From contig JAUILJ010000565.1 in the NCBI GenBank assembly GCA_030433055.1, positions 1-5,765 on the forward strand: a DNA stretch of 5,765 nt. Direction: 5' to 3'. The stretch comes from Polyangia bacterium. GTDB lineage: Bacteria > Myxococcota_A > Polyangia > Polyangiales > Polyangiaceae. Below the pieces are notes generated by a model. It saw nothing but the letters and a program-made list of their open reading frames with translations, ran no database searches and was not told the origin of the DNA. Both the position numbers and the translations under genes were made by a program. The stretch's first letter is position 1; each line of letters opens with the position of its first letter. This document shows, piece after piece, positions 1 through 5,625 of this stretch.

Positions 1-51
1 TTGGCCGCCGCACCAGCGAAGGCCTTCGACGAGCTGGCAGCCGCAGCGTGA
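1..51 (+). CDS. C-terminal end of an upstream gene (partial)
   Basis: The first frame of the window is open from base 1 and stops at TGA 49-51. It gives the alanine-rich tail LAAAPAKAFDELAAAA. The other two plus frames give arginine- and tryptophan-rich peptides that look less like protein. A short Ala/Leu helix is typical of a C-terminus in high-GC genes, but sixteen residues cannot identify a family. The gap of about 110 bases to the next start shows no clear terminator, so it is unknown whether this gene is co-transcribed with the transporter. Confidence 0.35.
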   Translation: MAAAPAKAFDELAAAA

Positions 52-164
52 CGAAGCGGAAGTCCATGAGGCGTCCGCAATTTCTTGGATTGTGACGGCC
101 GGGTGTCGACTCCGTAACAAACGCCTTTCATTCGCCTAGGGTTGATGCCACAAGCATCCCCGAA

Positions 165-1424
165 ATGGCGGCAACGGCTGACACCGAGCGCTATCCCGCC
201 GACCAGGACTCTCAGCGCATGAAGTCTCAGGTCAGCGAGGACCCGGCCCTGTCGGAGCTCGACGAAACGGTGCTTCCTCGCCCCCAGGCCCCGTTGAGTC
301 GTGGAGACCTGCTGCTCCGGGCGATCTTCGGTTTGGTGCTGTTGTACCTGTTCCTGGTCGGGATCGGCGGGTTGAGCGACGGCTTCAAGGGTCTGGGGAA
401 GCACGCCCTGGACTCCGTGTTCTCCGCGACCAAGAACCCGTTCATCGGCCTGACGATAGGCATCCTGGCCACGACGCTGGTGCAGAGCTCGAGCGTGACG
501 ACTTCGATGGTGGTGGCGCTGGTCGCCGCCCCGAACTCTCCACTCCCGCTCGCGAACGCCATCCCGATCATCATGGGAGCCAACATCGGGACGACCGTGA
601 CCAACACCCTCGTTTCCCTGGGGCACGTTGGTCGGAAGGACGAGTTCCGGCGCGCCTTTGCCGCCGCCACCTGCCATGATTTCTTCAACTTCATTGCGGT
701 CGCAGTGCTGTTGCCGTTGGAGCTAGCGACGGGCTACCTCGAGAAGACCAGTGGCCTGATCGCCGGGTGGGTTGGGGGCGGCGGTGGAGCCAGGCCTCCA
801 AACCCGATCAAGAAGGCCGTTCATGCCGGGCTCGAGCCGCTCCACGATGCGATCGCGGCGTTCGTTTCCAACCCGAAGGTCGCGGCGGTGATCATGCTCG
901 TCGCGAGCGCGGTGCTGATCTTCGTTTCGCTGTTTCTGCTGGTGAAGACGCTGCGTTCGATCACTGGGACACGCCTGCAGACGTATATCGCGCGCGCGCT
1001 CGACACGCACGCCTGGGTGGGGATCCTGGTGGGGCTGATTGTGACGGTGATGGTCCAATCCAGCTCCATCACGACGAGCGTGATGGTGCCCCTCGCCGGC
1101 GCCGGTATCGTTACCGTGCGGCAAGTTTTTCCAGTTACGCTGGGTGCGAACGTCGGCACGACGATCACGGCGCTGCTGGCCTCGATGGCGTTGCCCCCGG
1201 AGACCGCGCAACTGGGCATTCAAATCGGCCTGGTTCACCTGCTCTTCAACCTGAGCGGGTTGCTCTTGATCTACCCGGCTCGCGTCACGCGGGAGCTGCC
1301 CGTCCGCGCAGCGGAAAAGCTGGCAGATCTCGCGGTGCGTAGCCGCCCGCTGGCTTTTGGCTACGTGGTGGTGCTCTTCTATGGTCTGCCGGCGGGTCTG
1401 ATCTGGGTGACCCGGGGTTTTTGA
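165..1424 (+). CDS. Na/Pi cotransporter family membrane protein (NptA/SLC34-like)
   Basis: This is an inner-membrane protein of the Na+/phosphate cotransporter family (Na_Pi_cotrans), expected to move phosphate with sodium. It contains the family's inverted internal duplication. The first copy has QSSS at residues 107-110, GANIGTT at 138-144 and HDFFNF at 171-176. The second has QSSS at 298-301, GANVGTT at 327-333 and HLLFNL at 358-363. Hydrophobic segments lie near residues 50-70, 93-122, 130-150, 172-190, 238-261, 284-316, 320-342, 350-371 and 397-417. A Gly-rich linker (about 204-209) separates the halves. The first ~45 residues are polar and probably cytoplasmic. Start choice is uncertain: ATG 165 has no visible ribosome site, whereas ATG 219 (residue 19) has AGGA about 11 bases upstream; either keeps all membrane segments. 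A PhoU-domain gene follows almost directly. In proteins such as E. coli YjbB this domain is fused to the transporter. The family is certain; phosphate import versus export, and the exact ion, cannot be told from sequence. Confidence 0.93.
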   Translation: MAATADTERYPADQDSQRMKSQVSEDPALSELDETVLPRPQAPLSRGDLLLRAIFGLVLLYLFLVGIGGLSDGFKGLGKHALDSVFSATKNPFIGLTIGILATTLVQSSSVTTSMVVALVAAPNSPLPLANAIPIIMGANIGTTVTNTLVSLGHVGRKDEFRRAFAAATCHDFFNFIAVAVLLPLELATGYLEKTSGLIAGWVGGGGGARPPNPIKKAVHAGLEPLHDAIAAFVSNPKVAAVIMLVASAVLIFVSLFLLVKTLRSITGTRLQTYIARALDTHAWVGILVGLIVTVMVQSSSITTSVMVPLAGAGIVTVRQVFPVTLGANVGTTITALLASMALPPETAQLGIQIGLVHLLFNLSGLLLIYPARVTRELPVRAAEKLADLAVRSRPLAFGYVVVLFYGLPAGLIWVTRGF

Positions 1425-1432
1425 GGTGGATT

Positions 1433-1436
1433 GGAG
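1433..1436 (+). promoter_or_regulatory. Ribosome binding site deciding the phoU-like start
   Basis: GGAG lies six bases before GTG 1443. The alternative GAGG at 1423-1426, which overlaps the transporter's stop codon, would serve TTG 1431. The site lies within the short transporter-phoU junction, which suits translational coupling. Confidence 0.45.
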
Positions 1437-1442
1437 AGTGTC

Positions 1443-2129
1443 GTGAGTGTGCTGAGGCAGCTCTTGAATGTGTTTCGTGCCGAATCCGCGTTGGAAGCGG
1501 CTACCGAAGATTTTTCCCGGATGCTGGAGCTCGCGCTTTCGATGGTGGTGCGCGCGAGCGACGACTTCTTCGGCCCGGGGCTTGCCCCACCGGAGCGCAC
1601 GCGCTTCTTTGAACAAGACGTTCAGGTCAACCAGTACGAGCGCCAGATCCGCAAGCTGGTGGTAGCCCACCTGAGTGGCGGGCGGCCTGCGGACGTTCCC
1701 TACGGGCTGCTGTTGATGAGCCTGGTCAAGGACGTGGAGCGGCTGGGGGACTACGCCAAGAACCTGGTGGAGGTCCCGGAGCTACGGCGTCAGGACTTCC
1801 CCGATGACGAAAGCTACCAAGAGCTGGTGGAGATCAAGCGCAGCGTCGTGCAGCTAGCCAACGAGGTCGGCCCCGTCTATTCCCGTGGGGATCACGAGCG
1901 CGCCCGCCAGCTCACGTTGGAGGGACGCAGTATAGCCAAGCGCTGCGACCAACTCGTAGCGAGGGTGGCTCGAGGTGACTACCCTGCCAACATCGCCATC
2001 GCGCTCACGCTGGGCGCTCGCTTCTTCAAGCGGGTGGAAGGTCACCTGCTCAACGTACTCAGCAGCGTGATCATGCCGCTTCACAAGCTCGACTACTTCG
2101 ACGAAGAGTCCGTGCCGAGTCGCCGCTAG
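1443..2129 (+). CDS. PhoU-domain protein, partner of the Na/Pi transporter
   Basis: This is a helical, soluble PhoU-like protein, a metal-binding regulator associated with phosphate transport. Numbering here follows the longer TTG 1431 start (232 residues). The first PhoU repeat shows the conserved D63xxxN67 region and the metal-ligand motif ERLGDYAKN at 103-111 (E103, D107, N111). The second repeat keeps its shape (KRVEGHLLN, 200-208), but the expected acidic residues at the first and fifth positions are K200 and G204, so this metal site looks degenerate. The gene begins 6 bases (TTG 1431) or 18 bases (GTG 1443) after the transporter stop. GTG 1443 is preferred because GGAG lies at 1433-1436, six bases upstream; TTG 1431 has GAGG only four bases away. 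Such tight spacing implies one mRNA and probably coupled translation. The likely role is to adjust transporter activity to cellular phosphate, inferred from fused homologues. Membership in the PhoU superfamily is well supported. Confidence 0.85.
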   Translation: MSVLRQLLNVFRAESALEAATEDFSRMLELALSMVVRASDDFFGPGLAPPERTRFFEQDVQVNQYERQIRKLVVAHLSGGRPADVPYGLLLMSLVKDVERLGDYAKNLVEVPELRRQDFPDDESYQELVEIKRSVVQLANEVGPVYSRGDHERARQLTLEGRSIAKRCDQLVARVARGDYPANIAIALTLGARFFKRVEGHLLNVLSSVIMPLHKLDYFDEESVPSRR

Positions 2130-2266
2130 CTAGCAGGGTGTTGAAAATCACCCTGCCAATCAACAACCACCGTGCCCGCGCAGACTCGCACCAGACCTTG
2201 CTCTCGCACTCCGCGCGGATCAGCACGCAGGCTGCTGGAGAACCCAGTTTTTCAGCAGCCTGCTAG
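2130..2266. repeat. 137-bp hairpin-ended, MITE-like non-coding element
   Basis: The left end, 2130-2147, reads CTAGCAGGGTGTTGAAAA. The reverse complement of the right end (2248-2266) begins CTAGCAGGCTGCTGAAAA. The two match at 16 of 18 positions, so they form terminal inverted repeats. Each end also folds alone. On the left, GCAGGGTG 2133-2140 pairs with CACCCTGC 2149-2156 around an 8-base A/T-rich loop. On the right, GCAGGCTGCTG 2227-2237 pairs with CAGCAGCCTGC 2253-2263 around a 15-base loop ending in five T. The interior (about 2157-2226) has no convincing reading frame. The element starts at the base after the phoU-like stop codon and lies between convergent genes. The ends carry CTAG, or TA outside GCAGG, which would suit a short palindromic target duplication, but symmetry makes that ambiguous. 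It could be a MITE, a REP/BIME-type repeat, or a pair of RNA hairpins protecting mRNA 3' ends. I do not recognise a named family. Confidence 0.6.
2133..2156 (+). terminator. Hairpin just after the phoU-like gene (possible 3' end)
   Basis: A perfect 8-bp stem (GCAGGGTG/CACCCTGC) lies four bases after the TAG stop. No run of T follows it, so it is not a classic intrinsic terminator. It could stall polymerase or protect the 3' end of the phosphate-operon transcript. It is also the left end of the repeat element. Confidence 0.3.
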
Positions 2267-2336
2267 GCGCGCCCCAATGAACAGCCATGCGAGTACGCCC
2301 TGGTTCCGTGGGGAAACAAATCTGGGCGCCGGAGGA

Positions 2337-3038
2337 TCAGAGTCTTTGCTGTAGGCGCTTGGTGAGCCGCCCGATGGCGCGGGTATGCAGCCGGCTTGCC
2401 CAGCTCTTGGACAGGCCCAGATCTGCGGCTACGTGGTCGAACCGTTCGCCTTCGAAGTAGTGACGTTGCACCAGCTCCCGCTCCTGATCAGGGAGCTCTG
2501 CGATGCCCTCTTGAATCAGCTGGAGCAGCTGAGCGCGCTCCAGCTGCTCGTCCGCCGGGGCATCCAGGGACAGGTGGTCAGGCCCATCTTCTCCCGGTAC
2601 GGTCTGGCTCACGATGCCCGCCGCCATGGCGGTCGCCATGTTCGCCAAGTGATCGTTCAACGCTCGCTCGGCGTCGGCGCGTGCGCTGCCTGGCGGGGCG
2701 CCCCCTTGAAGATCCTCGACTGCGCCTTCGCTGACCTGGCCTGCCGCCTCCAGCGCTCGCAGGCGTTCATGCACGCGGCGCGGTAGGTGGGCGAGGCTCC
2801 GCAGCCCGTCGATCACGGAACCGCGCACGCGATAGCTCGCGAATGCCCGAAACGGAACGCCTCGCTCGGGGTCATAGCGCCTGGAGGCGTCGAGCAGGCC
2901 CTCTCGGGCGAAGCTCAGCAGCTCGTCGAGGGCTGCGTTGGGTACTCCGCGGCCGATATGTCTCGCGATGATCTCACACAGATCCAGATGATCGTGGAAT
3001 CGAGCGAGCGCTTCAGGCGAGTCCTGGGCCGTGGTCAC
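2337..3038 (-). CDS. FliA/sigma-28-type RNA polymerase sigma factor
   Basis: This encodes a sigma-70-family alternative sigma factor of the FliA/WhiG/SigF type, which directs core RNA polymerase to a dedicated promoter set. Numbering is from the longer TTG 3047 start (236 residues). Region 2 spans about residues 20-92 and contains the hallmark stretch SRRYDPERGVPFRAFASYRV (55-74), then a segment like the FliA 'IDELRSLDWVPR' block (IDGLRSLAHLPR, 79-90). Region 4 spans about 183-234: ELPDQERELVQRHYF, then a helix-turn-helix near 203-228. The part between (about 101-170) is Gly/Ala/Pro-rich and lacks the usual region 3 helices. Start: TTG 3047 has AGG directly abutting it, while GTG 3038 (residue 4) has AGG nine bases upstream and overlaps an upstream minus-strand stop as GTGA; GTG 3038 is preferred. 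No anti-sigma or flagellar gene adjoins it, so its regulon is unknown. The gene converges on the phoU-like gene across the repeat element. The family call is firm; a motility role is not supported. Confidence 0.88.
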   Translation of the reverse strand: MTTAQDSPEALARFHDHLDLCEIIARHIGRGVPNAALDELLSFAREGLLDASRRYDPERGVPFRAFASYRVRGSVIDGLRSLAHLPRRVHERLRALEAAGQVSEGAVEDLQGGAPPGSARADAERALNDHLANMATAMAAGIVSQTVPGEDGPDHLSLDAPADEQLERAQLLQLIQEGIAELPDQERELVQRHYFEGERFDHVAADLGLSKSWASRLHTRAIGRLTKRLQQRL

Positions 3039-3047
3039 GATCGCCAA

Positions 3048-3476
3048 CCTGGTGATGGGAATCGGAGATTCGCCGGGTCGAAATCAGCTGCGGTGCCTAG
3101 GTTCATGCGGAGCCACGCGACGTTGCTCGCCAGGATGCCATCTGCTGACATCCAGTGAGTGGGGACGAGCACCTCACCCCCTCGCATCCGAGGGAAGCGA
3201 GCGAGATTTTGAGCGATTCTGCCTACGCAGCACCCTAGCGCAGCTTGGCGCGCCCCCGCGACTCCGAATCGCCTTTGTGAAGCGCTCCCGGCGACGCTCG
3301 CGGCGCAAATTGCGGACCCTCCGGGGTCGAGCGCAGGCGCAGGGCGCAGGCTCGCCAACTCACCAGGCAGCGTGCCTGCGTGAATCTCCGTCGAGCGGTC
3401 AGGGTTTACGGATTCAGGAGTCATCGCGGGGAAAGTCGTGCACGCATCGCACTGCTTCGCGTGCCATAGTCAGAGG
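3048..3476. other. Stretch of about 430 bases without a convincing gene
   Basis: This divergent region between the sigma-factor gene and the protease gene should hold both promoters, but I cannot point to clear -35/-10 boxes. A minus-strand frame is open from ATG 3424 to TGA 3035 (129 codons). Its product has no recognisable motif, its start has no ribosome site, and its third-codon-position GC is only moderate. Plus-strand frames here are Arg/Ser-rich and look like noise. The one point in favour of the minus frame is that its stop overlaps the preferred sigma start as GTGA. A small G+C-rich tandem motif (GCGCAGG/CGCAGG/GCGCAGG) occurs around 3331-3350. The stretch may hold a decayed gene. 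Confidence 0.5.
3364..3378. repeat. Short perfect inverted repeat in the intergenic region
   Basis: CAGGCA and TGCCTG face each other across GCG, giving a 15-base symmetrical site about 100 bases upstream of the protease start. It could be an operator for a dimeric regulator or a small hairpin. Six-base arms can occur by chance in GC-rich DNA. Confidence 0.25.
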
Positions 3477-4064
3477 ATGAGCAGGTGGGGACGCTATGCC
3501 GCAGCCTACGTGGCGTTGACCCTGCTCGCGGTCGTGATTGGAGTCGTGCGGGGGGAGTCCCTTCTCACGCTCCCCGACGCTTGGCTAACGATCGCTCCCT
3601 CCCATGGCTGGAGCGCTGGCGCTGGGGTGTTGGTGGGGCTCTTGGTCGTGGTTCTTACGCGGGTTTCGGTCGTGAGGTTCAGCTGGGCTCGGCAGCTGCA
3701 TCGAGACTTGCGGCCCGTTGCTCGCGGGCTGAGCCCGATTGGCCTGATGGTCCTCGCGGTGCTGAGTTCCCTGGGTGAGGAGTTGCTGTTCCGGGGGGCC
3801 TTGCAGCCGCTGACCGGAGTCTGGGTGCAGGCATTGATCTTCGGAGTCGTGCACTACGTGCCTGGTCCGAGTCGCTGGGTGTGGGCGGGGTGGGCTGCTG
3901 CGATCGGCCTGATCTTGGGTTTGGTTTTCGCGGCCACGGGGAGCCTGGTGGGGCCGTTGCTTGCTCACGCGCTGATAAACGGCGTGAATTTGCGCTTCCT
4001 CAAGCATCACGATCCCGACCCTCGGCCCCGCAACCTGGGTGGCCTGCTGGGCCAGCGCAGCTGA
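3477..4064 (+). CDS. CPBP family intramembrane metalloprotease (CAAX protease-like)
   Basis: This is a multi-pass inner-membrane protein of the CPBP/ABI (CAAX prenyl protease 2-like) family, which cleaves substrates within the membrane using a glutamate/histidine active site. Numbering is from a possible GTG 3438 start. Motif 1 is EELLFRG at 114-120 (E114, E115, R119). Motif 2 is FGVVH at 135-139 (F135, H139). Motif 3 is HALIN at 177-181 (H177, N181). All expected catalytic-type residues are present, so it should be active. Hydrophobic segments lie near 20-38, 58-79, 98-117, 124-141 and 147-185. The tail after residue 188 is polar. ATG 3477 gives 195 residues and begins just before the first membrane helix, but AGAGG abuts it directly. 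GTG 3438 has GGGGA five bases upstream but adds a 13-residue leader that looks unlike protein. ATG is preferred with moderate certainty. The substrate is unknown. In bacteria these proteins are linked to bacteriocin immunity or maturation, but no such neighbour is seen. Confidence 0.85.
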   Translation: MSRWGRYAAAYVALTLLAVVIGVVRGESLLTLPDAWLTIAPSHGWSAGAGVLVGLLVVVLTRVSVVRFSWARQLHRDLRPVARGLSPIGLMVLAVLSSLGEELLFRGALQPLTGVWVQALIFGVVHYVPGPSRWVWAGWAAAIGLILGLVFAATGSLVGPLLAHALINGVNLRFLKHHDPDPRPRNLGGLLGQRS

Positions 4065-4098
4065 CACTGAGCCTGCGTTCGGTTCCTTGGGGATATGT

Positions 4099-4407
4099 TT
4101 ATCCGTTGCTCTGGAGCGTGGTCTTGACGGCGCTGCCGGCACGATCGACGAGCTTGCCAGCGAGATCGACGGCCTCGCTGTAGCGGTAGATGCCCGCCTG
4201 AAGCGCGATCAAGTCTCCCGCGGCGAGCCCGCCCATCTGAGCACCGTTGAGGGCGCGCTTGACGGTCTTTTCGCCCCGGTCAATCTCGCCACCGAGCGCT
4301 GCGAGCGCCTCTTTGAAGCGACCTTCGGGTTGTGGATTCCCCGGGGGTTTGCCTTCGGCTCGTTGGGGGAGAGGGCCAGGAAGTGGGGCCTTGGTTCCAA
4401 TTTCCAT
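4099..4407 (-). CDS. Orphan YscI/SctI-like type III secretion inner-rod protein (probable)
   Basis: This small protein (102 residues) probably belongs to the EscI/YscI/HrpB (SctI) family, which forms the inner rod or needle adaptor of type III secretion machines. The evidence is the C-terminal half. A helix-forming region begins with RFKEALAALGGEIDRGEKTV (30-49). It is followed by LIALQAGIYRYSEAVDLAGK (66-85) and LVDRAGSAVKTTLQ (86-99). This matches the family pattern of L-x-LQ, a tyrosine-containing helix, a VEL/VDL-type segment, then K-V-x-x-A-x-x-x-VKT-LQ at the C-terminus. Length fits too: known members have roughly 100-140 residues. The N-terminal 29 residues are Pro/Gly-rich and partly resemble translated dispersed repeat. 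ATG 4407 is chosen; a GTG at 4473 would add 22 basic residues. Neither has a good ribosome site. The gene is divergent from mnmA and converges on the protease gene 34 bases away. No secretion gene adjoins it. The assignment is by pattern recognition only. Confidence 0.6.
   Translation of the reverse strand: MEIGTKAPLPGPLPQRAEGKPPGNPQPEGRFKEALAALGGEIDRGEKTVKRALNGAQMGGLAAGDLIALQAGIYRYSEAVDLAGKLVDRAGSAVKTTLQSNG
4351..4386 (-). repeat. Possible dispersed-repeat sequence inside the SctI-like gene
   Basis: On the minus strand this segment encodes PLPGPLPQRAEG (residues 8-19 of the SctI-like protein). Peptides of the 'PHPGPLPQGEGE' kind are a familiar product of translating dispersed GGGAGAGGGCC-type repeats in many high-GC genomes. 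The plus strand here includes GGGGGAGAGGGCCAGG at 4365-4380, which fits that pattern. Only one copy is visible in the window, so repetition cannot be shown here. Confidence 0.35.
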
Positions 4408-4446
4408 GGTTAGGTGTCGACCGCCTCGATGCCTGGTTGCGCCTTT

Positions 4447-4459
4447 TCTCCTGCGGAGA
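4447..4459. repeat. Short inverted repeat between the sctI-like gene and mnmA
   Basis: TCTCC and GGAGA are separated by TGC, making a compact symmetrical site. It lies within the 91-base divergent region that must contain the promoters of both genes. Five-base arms are weak evidence; it may be chance. Confidence 0.2.
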
Positions 4460-4498
4460 GCGGCTTGCCACACCGCGCAGGCGGGCTATTGAGAAGGC

Positions 4499-5611
4499 GT
4501 GAAGCAGCCAGAGCGCATCCTGGTGGCCATGAGCGGTGGCGTCGACTCTTCCGTGGCGGCGGCTCGCTTGGTCGCCGAGGGACACGACGTGGTCGGCGTC
4601 ACGCTGCACCTCTGGGACTACCCGGACGACGGCCAGGTGAAAGGGCGCTGCTGCGCACCAGAAGACGTGCACGATGCTCGGCGCGTGTGCGACGCGCTCG
4701 GGATCCCCTACTTCGCGTTCGATCGCCGCGAGTTGTTTCAGCGTGAGGTGGTCCAGCCCTTCGTCGACGCCTACCTCGAAGGAGAGACACCCAGCCCGTG
4801 TGTGCGCTGCAACCGCGGCGTCAAGGTGCGAGAGCTGATGGTGCTCGCAGATCGCTTGGGGGCGAGTCACGTCGCGACGGGGCACTACGCGCGCATCGTC
4901 GAGCACGAGGGGCGCGCAGCGTTGTTCCGTGCTCGCGATCTCGGCAAGGATCAGAGCTATTTTTTGCACATGCTGGACGCCGCTACCCTCGGGCGCCTGA
5001 TGTTTCCGCTCGGCGATGCGACGAAGGCGGAGATCCGCGCTGAAGCGGAGCGCCTGGCACTCCCGGGGGCCGGCAAGGGTGAGAGTCAGGAGCTGTGTTT
5101 CGTACCGCGAGGCCGCTACGACGCTCTGGTGAGCGCGAGGGCGGGGGACCGGGTCACCAAGGGCAATCTGGTCGATGAGGACGGTCGTGTGTTCGCCGCG
5201 CACGACGGCATCCATCGGTTTACCGTGGGTCAGCGGAAGAACCTCGGAGTTGCCGCAGGGAAGCGCTTGTACGTGGTGCGGGTCGAGCGCGACGGAACCG
5301 TGGAGCTCGGTGCGCGCGAACGACTGCTCGCTGATACAGCGACGCTGTCGGAGGTCGCATTGGCCAGCGGCGTGGAGGCGCCCCTCAGCTGTCAGGCGGT
5401 GGTGCGCTATCGCGGAAGTCCAGTGGCCGCCAAGCTTCTACGCCGGGATGGGAGCTTTAGCCTGGAATTCAGCGAGCCGCTGCACGCGGTGGTGCCGGGT
5501 CAAGTCGCCGTTATGTATGACGGCGATCGAGTGCTCGGAGGTGGTACCATTCGACGCAGCTCGCTCAGGCGGGAAGCGACCCCCGCCCCGGCTGTGAGCG
5601 CCGACGCTTGA
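4499..5611 (+). CDS. mnmA: tRNA-specific 2-thiouridylase MnmA
   Basis: MnmA adenylates U34 of the tRNAs for Lys, Glu and Gln and replaces its 2-oxygen with sulfur relayed by a persulfide, producing s2U34 for accurate decoding. The N-terminal PP-loop ATPase motif is SGGVDSS at residues 12-18. The first catalytic cysteine region is TPSPCVRCN (97-105): C104 aligns with E. coli C102, and C101 is an additional cysteine, giving CxxC. ATGHYARI (126-133) and KDQSYFL (150-156) are family signatures. The second catalytic cysteine is C200 in ESQELCFV. The C-terminal part contains FTVGQRKNLG (241-250) and a beta-barrel-like domain with PGQVAVMY (333-340). At 370 residues it matches the usual length (E. 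coli 368), so it is complete. GTG 4499 is the only possible start: an in-frame TGA lies at 4490-4492, and the strand leading to the PP-loop needs the N-terminus. GAGAAGG at 4491-4497 is a ribosome site with unusually short spacing. A lipoprotein gene follows on the same strand. Confidence 0.97.
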   Translation: MKQPERILVAMSGGVDSSVAAARLVAEGHDVVGVTLHLWDYPDDGQVKGRCCAPEDVHDARRVCDALGIPYFAFDRRELFQREVVQPFVDAYLEGETPSPCVRCNRGVKVRELMVLADRLGASHVATGHYARIVEHEGRAALFRARDLGKDQSYFLHMLDAATLGRLMFPLGDATKAEIRAEAERLALPGAGKGESQELCFVPRGRYDALVSARAGDRVTKGNLVDEDGRVFAAHDGIHRFTVGQRKNLGVAAGKRLYVVRVERDGTVELGARERLLADTATLSEVALASGVEAPLSCQAVVRYRGSPVAAKLLRRDGSFSLEFSEPLHAVVPGQVAVMYDGDRVLGGGTIRRSSLRREATPAPAVSADA

Positions 5612-5625
5612 ACATTGCCGAAGCC

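Noticed and set aside
90..120. TTGTGA followed by TAACAA as a possible promoter for the transporter operon.
   Set aside because: The spacing is 19 bases and the -10 match is poor. No Pho-box-like direct repeat is visible, so phosphate control cannot be claimed from the sequence.
723..1670. Long minus-strand frame antisense to the transporter and phoU-like genes.
   Set aside because: Its product is His/Arg/Gln-rich with no motif, as expected from the complement of GC-rich coding DNA. The plus-strand genes fully explain the region.
2302..2316. GGTTCC/GGAAAC imperfect hairpin downstream of the sigma-factor gene as a terminator.
   Set aside because: It has a mismatch in a 6-bp stem and no T-run in the direction of the sigma transcript.
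2385..3158. Plus-strand frames opposite the sigma-factor gene.
   Set aside because: They mirror the sigma gene's codons and carry no motif; the sigma factor on the minus strand is unambiguous.
3438..3476. CFACH, a CxxCH heme-c-like motif at residues 6-10 if the protease starts at GTG 3438.
   Set aside because: It sits before the first membrane helix with no signal peptide ahead of it, and is probably outside the protein because ATG 3477 is the better start. Most likely chance.
3031..3480. Plus-strand frame of 149 codons in the gap before the protease gene.
   Set aside because: It is Arg/Ser-rich and patternless, has no ribosome site, and runs into the start of the protease gene.
4280..5215. 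Minus-strand frame of 311 codons running across mnmA and part of the SctI-like gene.
   Set aside because: It is antisense to a certain gene (mnmA) and its sequence is compositionally odd with no recognisable domain.
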